DNA of 64,000 nt, taken from assembly GCA_965279205.1 (NCBI GenBank), contig OZ257144.1, positions 2,542,001-2,606,000 of the forward strand, given 5' to 3'. Made by a program: the position numbers and the translations under genes. The DNA comes from UBA7672 sp965279205 (GTDB taxonomy: Bacteria; Pseudomonadota; Alphaproteobacteria; Caulobacterales; Hyphomonadaceae). Shown here in pieces: positions 53,554 through 62,726 of this stretch (position 1 is the first letter of the stretch; every line of letters begins with the position of its first letter). Below the pieces are notes generated by a model. It saw only the letters and a list, made by a program, of their open reading frames with translations. It was not told the DNA's origin and did not search any database.

Positions 53554-55599
53554 ATGCTTGAAGCCTCCCGCCTCGCATTCGATCCACTGATCCCCTGGGT
53601 GCTCCTGTGGGTGCTTATTGGCGGCTCGGCCGTGCTGTGGGCCGTCTATCTCTACCTGCGCGGCAAGGCCTGGCTGTTCCGCGCGCTGGCGCTGACCGTG
53701 CTGGCGCTTGCGCTGGCGAACCCGCTCTGGATCCAGGAACAGCGCGAGCCACTCAAGGACATCGTTGCGGTCGTGATGGACCGTTCCGAGAGCATGAACT
53801 TCCGCGGCCGCACGGAAACGGCGCAAGCCGCCTATGACGCCCTGCGCCGCGAACTCGACGCTGATGATACGCTGGAAGTGCGCGTTGCCGAAACCGATCC
53901 CGGCGCTGACGGGACGGACATGTACATCGCGCTGTCGTCCGCCCTGTCGGACGCGCCGCGCGAGCGGATCGGCGGAGCTATCCTGATCACGGACGGCCAG
54001 ATCCACGACATCCCGCAGAACGCAGACGATGCCAAACCGTTCGGTCCTGTTCACGGCCTGATCGTCGGCGGCGACGAGGAGATCGACCGGAACATCGAAA
54101 TCCAGCAGGCGCCTTCCTTCTCCATCATCGACCAGAAGGTCGAGATGCGGGTCAAGGTCAACGACCCCACGGCGAAGACCGTTCCAGTCGACATCACCAT
54201 CAATGGCGAAGCCCAGCCGACGCAGACCGTCACAGTCGGCGAACCGCAGATGCTGTCGCTGACGCTGAAGCGGCGCGGCGAAAATCTGGTTGTGCTGTCG
54301 GTCGACGGCATTCCGAATGAGCTGACGCTGGCGAACAACCTCGCCTCGGCGCGGATCTCCGGCGTGCAGGATCGCCTGCGCGTTCTGCTGGTCACCGGCG
54401 AACCGCACGCTGGCGCCCGGGTGTGGCGCGACCTCTTGAAGTCCGACCCGGCGGTCGATCTCGTCCACTTCACCATTCTTCGCCCGCCGCAGAAGTCCGA
54501 CAACGTGCCGATCGAAGAGATCGCGCTAATCGCATTTCCCAAACCCAAACTCTTCCGCGAAAAGCTGGACGAGTTCGACCTGGTCATCTTCGACCACGAG
54601 CTGCGCCCGTCCGTGCTGGAAGAACAGTATCTCGATCGTGTCGCGCGCTATGTCGAAAGGGGCGGCGCGCTGCTGATCGCATCAGGGCCCGCCTATCCAG
54701 GCGCGTACATTCTCTACAATACGCCGCTTGGTGGTGTTCTGCCTGGCCGCGCCACCGGCGAGATGGTCGACGGCAAGTTCACGCCGCAGCTCACAGCCCT
54801 CGGCAAGCGCCACTCCGTCACGGCCACGCTCCCCACCGACGGCTGGGGTCCGTGGATGCGCTACATGAAGATGGAACAGGGCAATTCCGAAGCCCTGATG
54901 CAGACGCCGGACGGCCATCCTCTGCTGCTGCTCAACCGCGTCGGCCAGGGCCGCGTCGCATCCGTGATGTCCGACCAGCTGTGGCTGTGGGCGCGCGGCT
55001 ATGAGGGCGGCGGGCCCTATGCCGAACTCATCCGCCGCACCGCGCACTGGCTGATGAAGGAGCCCGAGCTCGAGGAGGAGCTGCTGGAACTCGAAGCCGG
55101 CGCCTCGCCCGAGATCAAGGCGAGTCTCCACACCATGTCGGACACGCCGTCGAAGCTGGAACTGACGGCGCCAGATGGCACGAAGGTGGAAAGCGACTGG
55201 ACGCTGCTCTCGCCTGGACGCTACCAGGCGAATGTGCCGGCAAAGGAGCTGGGCCTCTATCGTGCGGTCAGCGGCAAGCTCAATGCCGTAACGCTGCGCG
55301 GGCCGACGCATCCGCGCGAATACATCGACCTGCGCGCCACGCCCGACAAGATCCAGCCGATCGCGGTCAAAACCCTTGGCGGCGTCTTCCGCCTCGGCGC
55401 CGACGGCACGCCAGCGATGCCGCAGATCCGCCGGGTCGGCGAAGGTGGCAACGCTGCCGAACCCGGCTGGCTCGGCCTGCGCCAGCGAGGCGCCTATGCG
55501 GTGCGCGCAACAGAATCCACGACGCTGCTGCCCGGCGTGATCGGGATGCTGCTCGCCTGTGTGTTCATGATGCTCGCCTGGCGTCGTGAAGGCCGCTGA
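53554..55599 (+). CDS. membrane protein with VWA-like and glutamine amidotransferase-like domains
   Basis: A 681-residue protein with two N-terminal membrane segments (about 13-35 and 42-62), a VWA-like domain starting VVMDRSESM (DxSxS at about 75-79, an intact first MIDAS motif), a region of beta domains, an amidotransferase-like domain (VARYVERGGALLIASGP) and a C-terminal membrane anchor. It follows the preceding gene by two bases. Function unknown. Confidence 0.85.
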   Translation: MLEASRLAFDPLIPWVLLWVLIGGSAVLWAVYLYLRGKAWLFRALALTVLALALANPLWIQEQREPLKDIVAVVMDRSESMNFRGRTETAQAAYDALRRELDADDTLEVRVAETDPGADGTDMYIALSSALSDAPRERIGGAILITDGQIHDIPQNADDAKPFGPVHGLIVGGDEEIDRNIEIQQAPSFSIIDQKVEMRVKVNDPTAKTVPVDITINGEAQPTQTVTVGEPQMLSLTLKRRGENLVVLSVDGIPNELTLANNLASARISGVQDRLRVLLVTGEPHAGARVWRDLLKSDPAVDLVHFTILRPPQKSDNVPIEEIALIAFPKPKLFREKLDEFDLVIFDHELRPSVLEEQYLDRVARYVERGGALLIASGPAYPGAYILYNTPLGGVLPGRATGEMVDGKFTPQLTALGKRHSVTATLPTDGWGPWMRYMKMEQGNSEALMQTPDGHPLLLLNRVGQGRVASVMSDQLWLWARGYEGGGPYAELIRRTAHWLMKEPELEEELLELEAGASPEIKASLHTMSDTPSKLELTAPDGTKVESDWTLLSPGRYQANVPAKELGLYRAVSGKLNAVTLRGPTHPREYIDLRATPDKIQPIAVKTLGGVFRLGADGTPAMPQIRRVGEGGNAAEPGWLGLRQRGAYAVRATESTTLLPGVIGMLLACVFMMLAWRREGR

Positions 55600-55603
55600 C
55601 GCG

Positions 55604-56107
55604 CTAGCGCGGAACGCCAAGTACGCCCTTTAGCTTCGCCGCCCGGTCCGACAGGTCGCGGATCAGGATACGCTTCTGGTCGACTGGTCCTGGCAGCTGG
55701 AAGCGGCCTTCGCCGGCCTGATTGAAGCCGAAGCGCTCGTAGTATTCCTGATCGCCGACAAGGATCACAGCGGCGTAGCCCTGCTCGCGGCAAACGCCGA
55801 TTGCGCGCTCCATCAGCTTGAAGGCGACGCCATTGCCACGGCGGCGCTCCGCCACTGCGATGGGGCCAAGGAAAGCGGCGCGGCCCTTGTCGCCTACCGT
55901 CACCGGCCATACGCGCACGACGCCTGTCAGGCCCTCGGCGTCGATGGCGACGAGGCTCGCGTCAGCGATCCTGGTATTGCCTTCGCGCAGGCGCTCCGCC
56001 GTCTTGGCAAAGCGGCCGGGGCCGAAAACGTCGTCGTACAGCGCCTCGATAGCAGCGGAATGCTCCGGCGCATCGGGCAAGATGTTGTAGGCGGGAATAG
56101 CGTTCAC
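55604..56107 (-). CDS. GNAT-family N-acetyltransferase (YhbS-like)
   Basis: A 167-residue acetyltransferase. The acetyl-CoA site is in LGPIAVAERRRGNGVAFKLM and the second conserved stretch is LVGDQEYYERFGF, matching YhbS-type GNATs. GTG at 56107 is preferred over a longer TTG start at 56143. It lies on the opposite strand to the moxR operon, 4 bases from its end. Confidence 0.87.
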   Translation of the reverse strand: MNAIPAYNILPDAPEHSAAIEALYDDVFGPGRFAKTAERLREGNTRIADASLVAIDAEGLTGVVRVWPVTVGDKGRAAFLGPIAVAERRRGNGVAFKLMERAIGVCREQGYAAVILVGDQEYYERFGFNQAGEGRFQLPGPVDQKRILIRDLSDRAAKLKGVLGVPR

Positions 56108-56387
56108 GGGGCTCAGGCTCCGAAGACGAGAGTGACGAACCAACGACCGCAGCCCTTGCCAATTCTTGGCTCAAGCCCAGGTCAGTGCATCACCGCTGGT
56201 CGCCGTCTTCCCCAGAGGGGCCCTTCGCGCAGCCGGTACGAGGGGTGCAAATAGGGAGACTCTGCCTCCCACGCAAGAAAAAATGTGTCGCGGGCTCGCT
56301 GGCGTCCCCCGGGCACCCGCCGCGCGCCTTCCCTCCCGGCTTCGGCTGTGCTGAGAAAGTCCTGCCAGAACTTCGGAGGAGACAGTC

Positions 56388-57305
56388 ATGGGCGTGCTCG
56401 ACGGCAAGGTCGTTCTCATCACCGGCGGCGGCAACGGGATCGGCAAGGAAACCGCCCTTCTCCTCGCGCGCGAAGGCGCCAAGGTGGTGGTCAACGATCT
56501 CGGCGGCGGTCTTTCTGGCGGCGACGAAGGGTCGGCAGGCCCCGCCGAGCAGGTCGCCCAGCAAATCCGCGCGGCCGGCGGTGAGGCTGCCTCCAACTCG
56601 GACAGCGTCGCCGACTACAAGGCCGTTTCCCGCATGATCGAGCAGGCGAAGGACACGTTCGGCGGCCTCCACGCCATCGTGAACCCGGCGGGCATCCTGC
56701 GAGACAACATGCTTCACAAGATGACCGAGGAGGACTGGGACAAGGTGATTACCGTTCACCTGCGAGGCTCGTTCAACGTCACCCGCGCCTCTATCGAGCT
56801 GTTCCGGGAGCAGAAGGATGGCGCCTATGTCCTCTTCACCTCGACCTCGGGCCTGATCGGCAATATCGGCCAGGCGAACTATGCCGCCGCCAAGATGGGC
56901 ATTGTCGGCCTGTCGCGGATCGCCGCCATGGAAGGCGCCCGCAACAATATCCGCTCGAACGTGATCGCCCCTTTTGCCTGGACCCGGATGATCGAATCCA
57001 TCCCGGTCAAGGACGAGGCCAGCGCCCAGCGGGTCGGCCGGATGAAAGCCGCCATGCGGGCCGATCAGGTGGCCCAGCTCGCCGTCGCCCTGTGCTCGGA
57101 CAAGGCAAAACACGTCTCCAGCCAGATTTTCGGCGTCCGGGGCAACGAGATTGTCCTGTTCGACCAGCCGCGGCCGATCCGGTCCATGGCGGACCTTTCC
57201 GGCTGGAATCCCCAGAAAATCCTCGACACCTGCCTGCCGGCCATGGCTCCCAGCTTCTTCAAGCTGGACGCATCTGCCGAAGTCTTCCCGTACGACCCGG
57301 TCTGA
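56388..57305 (+). CDS. SDR-family 3-hydroxyacyl-CoA dehydrogenase-like protein
   Basis: A short-chain dehydrogenase of 305 residues, related to the N-terminal domain of peroxisomal multifunctional enzyme type 2 (HSD17B4). It has the cofactor motif TGGGNGIG, the insert VVVNDLGGGLSG, and the catalytic segment STSGLIGNIGQANYAAAK with Ser-Tyr-Lys. A substrate acyl-CoA is likely but unproven. CGGAGGAGAC precedes ATG; the 280-base leader shows no other gene. Confidence 0.92.
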   Translation: MGVLDGKVVLITGGGNGIGKETALLLAREGAKVVVNDLGGGLSGGDEGSAGPAEQVAQQIRAAGGEAASNSDSVADYKAVSRMIEQAKDTFGGLHAIVNPAGILRDNMLHKMTEEDWDKVITVHLRGSFNVTRASIELFREQKDGAYVLFTSTSGLIGNIGQANYAAAKMGIVGLSRIAAMEGARNNIRSNVIAPFAWTRMIESIPVKDEASAQRVGRMKAAMRADQVAQLAVALCSDKAKHVSSQIFGVRGNEIVLFDQPRPIRSMADLSGWNPQKILDTCLPAMAPSFFKLDASAEVFPYDPV

Positions 57306-57509
57306 CCTGCATTTTCCTCAGGAATACTTCGTTTTTCTTGGACCGCGACCGGAGGTTTATGGTTTAGAAAGCGTTCCATCCGCAGATCGACGCGGAAAGG
57401 TTTCCCGCTTGCTCTGGTCACCCCCTCCTTCCGGCTATCTCACGCCCTGCCCTGGCCGGCCGGAACGGGTCCGGACGCCTGTAGTGGCGCCTGTCTGGGA
57501 GCGTGGTTG

Positions 57510-58571
57510 ATGGGCGACTCGGGCGGCACTCTCTGGTCGATGCGCGCGAAGTCGCGCCAGCCCTGGTGGTCCTATCTTTCGGATACCGACCTGCTTGATC
57601 TCCGCCTGAAGGATCTTGGCGTCTCCATCGAAGGCACCTGGCTGCAGGGCTGCATGAAGACGCTGAACGGCGAACTCAAGCGTCGCGGCCTCGTCCAAGC
57701 CCACGCCTGGATTTCCGATGAATGGTTCAGCCCGGACACGACGCCCGGCATCGCTGTACCCTTCTACCTCGCCCATCCACGTCTCGCCCGCCTTGAGCGC
57801 AAGATGTTCAGGGACGTCGAGGGCGGTACGCGCCGCGAGTGCATGCGCATCTTGCGGCACGAGGCCGGCCACATCGTCCAGCACGCCTATGCGCTTCATC
57901 GCCGCCGCAAGTGGCAGGAAATGTTCGGCCGCTCGTCCACGCCCTATCCGGACAGCTACCGCCCCAACCCAAGCAGCAAAGACTATGTCCAGCATCTGCC
58001 GCGCTGGTACGCACAGAGCCATCCGGACGAGGACTTTGCCGAAACCTTTGCCGTGTGGCTGACACCGCGCTCCAACTGGCGCGTGCGTTACGCCGAATGG
58101 CCCGGTGCGCTGGAGAAGCTGGAATTCGTCGACGAGTTGATGGCCGAGATCGCCGGAGATCGCGGCGGCCTGACCCGGCGGCTGGAAGTCGATCCCGTCG
58201 GCCGCCTCAACAAGACGCTGGGCGAACACTACGAGCACAAGCTGGCGCACTACGCGGTTGATACCGACACGCGCTTTGATCGCGACCTGCAGCGCATCTT
58301 CTCGTCCGATCCACGCCACAGCCGCCGGCCGCCGGCCTCCGCCTTCATCCGCAGCAACAAGGCCAAGATCCGCGCCGCCGCCTGGCGCGTTTCGGGCACC
58401 TATCAGATCGCGCTCGATGCCGCGCTTGACCAGATGATCGCGCGTTGCCGTGCATTGAAGCTGCGTGCGTCGGGCTCCGAGGCGCAGCTGCGCCAGGCGA
58501 TGGTCCGGCTGCTCAACAACAAGATTGCGCACCACCTCCACACCTCGCGCCGGCAGTGGTTCGCGGTATGA
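57510..58571 (+). CDS. putative zinc metallopeptidase
   Basis: A 353-residue protein with a zincin site H117-E-A-G-H121 and a downstream glutamate E178 in DEDFAETFAVWL, resembling the putative zinc metallopeptidases of the Peptidase_Mx/COG4307 group but without their zinc ribbon. No signal peptide. ATG 57510 with GGGAG 9-10 bases upstream. The ATGA overlap with the following ATP-grasp gene implies coupled translation, so peptide cleavage and ligation may be linked. Confidence 0.82.
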   Translation: MGDSGGTLWSMRAKSRQPWWSYLSDTDLLDLRLKDLGVSIEGTWLQGCMKTLNGELKRRGLVQAHAWISDEWFSPDTTPGIAVPFYLAHPRLARLERKMFRDVEGGTRRECMRILRHEAGHIVQHAYALHRRRKWQEMFGRSSTPYPDSYRPNPSSKDYVQHLPRWYAQSHPDEDFAETFAVWLTPRSNWRVRYAEWPGALEKLEFVDELMAEIAGDRGGLTRRLEVDPVGRLNKTLGEHYEHKLAHYAVDTDTRFDRDLQRIFSSDPRHSRRPPASAFIRSNKAKIRAAAWRVSGTYQIALDAALDQMIARCRALKLRASGSEAQLRQAMVRLLNNKIAHHLHTSRRQWFAV

Positions 58572-59590
58572 AGCCGCTTCGCATTCTGGCGCTGGCCCAC
58601 CCTGACCTGATTCCTCCCGAGAACCCGGAGACCTTCAGCGAGCAGGAAGCTTACGTCTGGAAAACCGAATACGATGTCTCGTCCACGCTGAAGGCGAGCG
58701 GCCATGAAGTGCGCCTGCTCGGCGCTCAGACCGAGCTGACCCCGATCCGCGACGCTGTCGAGGAATGGAAGCCGGACATCGTCTTCAACCTGCTCGAGGA
58801 ATTCCACGGCGAGTCGCTCTACGCCCAGAACGTCGTGGGCCTGCTTGAACTGCTGCGCGTGCCGTACACGGGCTGCAACCCGCGCGGCATGATGCTGGCG
58901 CGCGGCAAAGACCTGTCGAAGAAGTTGCTCAAGTATCACCGCGTGCCGGTGCCTGCGTTCGCTGTCTTCCCGATGGGCAAGAAGGTGCGCCGCCCGGGCC
59001 GCCTCAAATTCCCGCTGATCGTGAAGAGCCTGTGGGAAGACGCCTCGTTGGGCATCTCGCAGGCCTCGATCGTCGATACCGATGAGAAGCTGGCCGAGCG
59101 CGTAGCGTTCATTCACAAGCGTCTCAACACGCCCGCCATCGCGGAACAGTATATCGATGGACGCGAGATCTATGTCGGCGTTGTCGGCAACGACCGGCTG
59201 CAGGTCCTGCCCGTTTGGGAGCTCAGTTTCAGCAAACTCGCTGATGGCGCACACGCCATCGCGACCGAGAAGGTGAAGCACGATCCGGACTACCAGGAGA
59301 AGCGCGGCATTCTTCAGGGACCAGCGCAGGATCTGCCGGTGTCCGTCGTCACCAAGATCCGCACGCTGGCCAAGCGCATCTGCCATACGCTGGAACTCGA
59401 CGGCTATTGCCGTATCGACTTCCGCCTGTCGAAAGACAACATCCCCTACTTCATCGAGGCGAACCCTAATCCCGAGATCGCCGCCAGTCAGGAATTCGCC
59501 CAGGCCGGCCTGCATGCCGGCGTGAAGTACGACGACCTGCTCAACAAGATCGTCCAGCTGGGTTTGAAGCGCGCGGGCGTCGACGCTTAG
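58568..59590 (+). CDS. ATP-grasp ligase of the D-Ala-D-Ala ligase-like family
   Basis: A 340-residue ATP-grasp enzyme. The N-terminal part resembles D-alanine-D-alanine ligase (FNLLEEFHGES in place of the usual FNALHG), the central ATP-binding domain has FPLIVKSLWEDASLGIS, and the metal-binding end is DFRLSKDNIPYFIEANPNPEI. The substitution of EANPNPE for the standard EVNTLPG argues against a housekeeping Ddl and for a dedicated amino-acid or peptide ligase. The start overlaps the metallopeptidase gene by four bases. Confidence 0.84.
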   Translation: MKPLRILALAHPDLIPPENPETFSEQEAYVWKTEYDVSSTLKASGHEVRLLGAQTELTPIRDAVEEWKPDIVFNLLEEFHGESLYAQNVVGLLELLRVPYTGCNPRGMMLARGKDLSKKLLKYHRVPVPAFAVFPMGKKVRRPGRLKFPLIVKSLWEDASLGISQASIVDTDEKLAERVAFIHKRLNTPAIAEQYIDGREIYVGVVGNDRLQVLPVWELSFSKLADGAHAIATEKVKHDPDYQEKRGILQGPAQDLPVSVVTKIRTLAKRICHTLELDGYCRIDFRLSKDNIPYFIEANPNPEIAASQEFAQAGLHAGVKYDDLLNKIVQLGLKRAGVDA

Positions 59591-60891
59591 CCGCTCGGAT
59601 CGTCGTCCACGGGCTCGAGCTTGCGGACCAGCACCTTGTCGATGCGCCGTCCATCCATATCCAGCACTTCGAACGTCAGCGGCGCACGCTCGACCTTGTC
59701 GCCTTCGTTCGGTACGGCGCGTAGAAGATGCATCACCAGCCCCGCCACCGTCGAATAGCCTTCGTCTTCATCAAGGTCCCTGACGCCGACCAGTTCCTCG
59801 AACTCGTCCACTGGCGTCATGCCATCGACTAGCCAGCTGCCGTCGTCGCGCCTGACCGGCGGCGACAGCCCCTCGTCCTCGCTCAGCGCGGCATCGCCCG
59901 CGATCGACTCCAGCAGGTCGGCCGCCGTCACCAGGCCCAGTACGCCGCCATACTCGTCCGACACGATCACCATGCGCACCGGGTTGCCGCGCATCGACTC
60001 CAGCATCTTCAGCACCGGCATCGTCTCGGGCACGAAGATCGGCGGATGCATTACAGCCTTGAGGTCGATGTTGCCGCTGTCAGCAAGGTGGCCGAACAGC
60101 TCCTTGGTCTGCACGACACCCACGATCCTGTCGGGATCTCCGTGCGCGACAGGAAATCGAGAATGGCCGCTCTGGCGTATCTCGTTGAGCATCTCTTCGC
60201 GCGGCATGTCCGGGTCGAGCCAGACCATCTCCGTCCGGGGCGTCATGATCGTCTTCACCGAGCGGTCACCCAGGCGCATCACGCTCTGGATCATGTCGCG
60301 CTCTTCTTCCTCGATGACGCCAGCTTTCTCGCCCTCGACGATCAGCGACTGAAGTTCTTCCTCGGTCACGTCCTCCTGCCGGGTGCGATGCAGGCCCAGC
60401 AGGCGGACAACCCCCTCCGTCACGGTCCGCAGCATCCAGACAAGCGGTGAAGCCGCCGTCTCGATCAGCGCCATCACCGGCGCCATGGCTGCCGCCAGCG
60501 GTTCTGGCGCCGACAGCGCAATGCGTTTGGGGATCAGCTCGCCCAGAACCAGCGACAGAATCGTCGTAAACACGATCACCACGCCGAAGGCGATCCCTCC
60601 AGAATACTCTACAAGGGCGGGAGACAGGCTGGCGATCCAGGGCGCGAGATCGTCCGACAGCGCCGTGGCGCTGTATGCGCCGGCGATTACGCCGATGGCT
60701 GTGATGCCGATCTGTACGGTCGACAGCAGTTGGGAGGGATCCTCAAGCAGCCGCAGCGCGGTCTTCGCTCCGCTATTGCCCCGGTCGGCCATGGCCTTCA
60801 GCCGGGGTCTGCGAGAAGAAACGATCGCCATCTCGGACAGCGCAAACACGCCGTTGAGCAGGACCAGCAGTACGAGGATCAGAAGTTCCAT
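59587..60891 (-). CDS. CNNM/CorC-type HlyC-CorC-family transporter-like protein
   Basis: A 434-residue membrane protein: an N-terminal CNNM (DUF21) domain of about 4 hydrophobic segments (1-180), a CBS-domain pair (about 205-330) and a CorC_HlyC domain at the C-terminus (about 345-425). Related proteins affect magnesium or cobalt efflux. ATG at 60891. It is convergent with the ATP-grasp gene and shares the TTAG overlap. Confidence 0.92.
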   Translation of the reverse strand: MELLILVLLVLLNGVFALSEMAIVSSRRPRLKAMADRGNSGAKTALRLLEDPSQLLSTVQIGITAIGVIAGAYSATALSDDLAPWIASLSPALVEYSGGIAFGVVIVFTTILSLVLGELIPKRIALSAPEPLAAAMAPVMALIETAASPLVWMLRTVTEGVVRLLGLHRTRQEDVTEEELQSLIVEGEKAGVIEEEERDMIQSVMRLGDRSVKTIMTPRTEMVWLDPDMPREEMLNEIRQSGHSRFPVAHGDPDRIVGVVQTKELFGHLADSGNIDLKAVMHPPIFVPETMPVLKMLESMRGNPVRMVIVSDEYGGVLGLVTAADLLESIAGDAALSEDEGLSPPVRRDDGSWLVDGMTPVDEFEELVGVRDLDEDEGYSTVAGLVMHLLRAVPNEGDKVERAPLTFEVLDMDGRRIDKVLVRKLEPVDDDPSG

Positions 60892-61101
60892 TTACTCCGC
60901 GGCCGGGCGGCCGTGTGTTGTGCTGCGCCGGAGCCCGGCGGCGATGAGGTAATGCGATAGTTGGGCCAGAGGTTCAATCACTTTGGACCCTGATTTCGGT
61001 GCGGCCAAACGAACAGACAACGCATTAAAATGTTGTTTTTCAATAGCTTGATTGCTTTGATCCATGCCGACGGTAAACGCTCGAAGCTTTTGTGGAGACC
61101 G

Positions 61102-61141
61102 CCTCTTCGCTTGTGAAGAGGATTATTTTCCTATACATAGG
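61102..61141 (+). promoter_or_regulatory. palindromes upstream of the S24 repressor gene
   Basis: A hairpin CCTCTTC-GCTTGT-GAAGAGG (61102-61121) followed by ATTATTTTCC, then a palindrome CCTATACATAGG (61130-61141) that overlaps a possible -10 (TATACA). They lie 32-71 bases before the ATG. They could be a promoter with operators for autoregulation; the assignment is inference. Confidence 0.45.
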
Positions 61142-61172
61142 TGGGGCGTCCTATCTGCGTGAAAGGCCCATC

Positions 61173-61790
61173 ATGCGCCACACCGACATATGGAAAGCCG
61201 TCGATGCGCTGGCTGAGCGCCATGGACTCTCGGCGTCCGGGCTCGCCAAACGGGCTGGGCTCGACCCGACCGCCTTCAACAAATCGAAGCGTGCCGGAAC
61301 GGATGGCGCGCCGCGCTGGCTCTCAACTGAAAGCCTGATGAAGGCGCTAGATGCGGTGGGAACGTCGCTGGAGGATTTCGCCGCCCTGGCCGAGGGCCGC
61401 CAGGGCCATACTGCCCCGCTTCTTGGTTTCGCCAAGGCGGGCAGCGACGGCTATTTCGACGATGCTGGCTTTCCAACTGGTGATGGCTGGGAAGAGGTGC
61501 GCTTTCCCGGCCTTGAATCCGAGAATGTCTACGCGCTCGAAATCACTGGCGACTCGATGGAGCCGGTCTATCGCCGTGGCGACCGCATCGTGGTTGCTCC
61601 CGGCGTAGCGGTACGCCGCGGCGATCGCGTTGTCGCCCGCACGAAGGATGGTGAGGTCCTCGCCAAGGTGCTCGGCCGCCAGACCGAGCGCATGGTCGAA
61701 CTGATCTCGCTCAACCCCGCCTATGGACCTCGCGAACTTCCACGCGGCGATCTGGCGTGGATGGCGCGTATCCTGTGGGCGAGCCAATAG
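61173..61790 (+). CDS. XRE-type repressor with S24 (LexA/CI-like) peptidase domain
   Basis: A 205-residue repressor. The N-terminal helix-turn-helix lies at about 5-62, and the C-terminal S24 domain has catalytic S128 (ITGDSMEP) and K165 (LAKVLG), with a plausible cleavage site A89-G90 (FAKAGSDG). Such proteins self-cleave on stress signals, though not all respond to RecA. ATG 61173 was chosen. No SOS box or phage genes are nearby. Confidence 0.9.
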   Translation: MRHTDIWKAVDALAERHGLSASGLAKRAGLDPTAFNKSKRAGTDGAPRWLSTESLMKALDAVGTSLEDFAALAEGRQGHTAPLLGFAKAGSDGYFDDAGFPTGDGWEEVRFPGLESENVYALEITGDSMEPVYRRGDRIVVAPGVAVRRGDRVVARTKDGEVLAKVLGRQTERMVELISLNPAYGPRELPRGDLAWMARILWASQ

Positions 61791-62612
61791 TCAGTTCTGC
61801 CGCACCTTCGCCATCGCCAGCATCGCAGCGGATGTTTCCGCGTTGGCTGGAAAGAAGGCCTCCACAGCGAGTTCCGACAGCGTCACTTCGGCAGGCGTTC
61901 CGAACACGGTTGTCGTGGTGATGAACGACAGCAGCTGCCCGCCGACCTTGAGCTCAAAAGGCAGCGCGATGGCATCCGCGTCTTCCCACGGCTTGCCCTT
62001 CACACTCGGCGGGGCCGGATAGCCGGCCAGTTCGCGCTCCAGATCAATCAACCTCGGATCGCATGTCACGTCGATCTGCTGGTTGAGCCGCCAGAGAATG
62101 TGGGCCTTCCAGCGCGCAAGGTTCACGATGTAGGGCGCGAGCCCTCCTGGATGCAGCGAGACTCGCAAGACGTTGATCTCGCCCTGCAGCAGCGACTTGT
62201 CCTCCACCAGCCCGAGCAACGGGGCGACCGCTGCATTGGCCATCAGCAACACCCAGTAACGATCGATCGCCAGCGCCGGATTCGGTTCGTACCCCTTCAG
62301 CACCAGCTCTACCGCTGCTCGCGCCGCGTTCATCGAAGGATCGCTCAACTTCCGTTCGGCAAAGGCCGGCGCGAATCCAGCTGAGAGCAAGAGCACGTTC
62401 CGCTCTCTCAGCGGCAACCGCAGATGCTCCGACAGCATCTCGACCATTTCGCGCGAGGGCGCTGAACGGCCACTTTCCACGAAGCTGAGATGTCGTTGCG
62501 AGACGCCTGCCTCCAGTGCAAGATCCAGCTGACTAAGCCGGCGGCGGGTTCGCCATTCCTTGATCAGATCGCCGACCCGGGCAGGCGCATCGGAAGATGT
62601 CTGTTTCATCAT
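61791..62612 (-). CDS. XRE regulator with MmyB-like ligand-binding domain
   Basis: A 273-residue transcriptional regulator with an N-terminal helix-turn-helix (about 12-66, SQLDLALEAGVSQRHLSFVES) and a C-terminal MmyB-like PAS-fold domain (about 100-270, typical PNPALAIDRYWVLLMANAAV). Ligand likely hydrophobic. It is divergent from a small membrane protein gene across 114 bases that hold an ATTAC-N7-GTAAT palindrome at 62647-62663, a possible operator. Confidence 0.9.
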   Translation of the reverse strand: MMKQTSSDAPARVGDLIKEWRTRRRLSQLDLALEAGVSQRHLSFVESGRSAPSREMVEMLSEHLRLPLRERNVLLLSAGFAPAFAERKLSDPSMNAARAAVELVLKGYEPNPALAIDRYWVLLMANAAVAPLLGLVEDKSLLQGEINVLRVSLHPGGLAPYIVNLARWKAHILWRLNQQIDVTCDPRLIDLERELAGYPAPPSVKGKPWEDADAIALPFELKVGGQLLSFITTTTVFGTPAEVTLSELAVEAFFPANAETSAAMLAMAKVRQN

Positions 62613-62726
62613 GCCGGAACACTAGCCGCGCACGATCCGCACTTCCATTACCTCCGACGTAATCGCCAGCCGCATCCAGCCTCGCCATGTTCGTTTCATC
62701 GACACGGCAAACACAGGAGCTGCCCG

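Noticed and set aside
58403..59515. A 370-residue open frame on the minus strand
   Set aside because: Antisense to the ATP-grasp gene, with no supportive start or motif.
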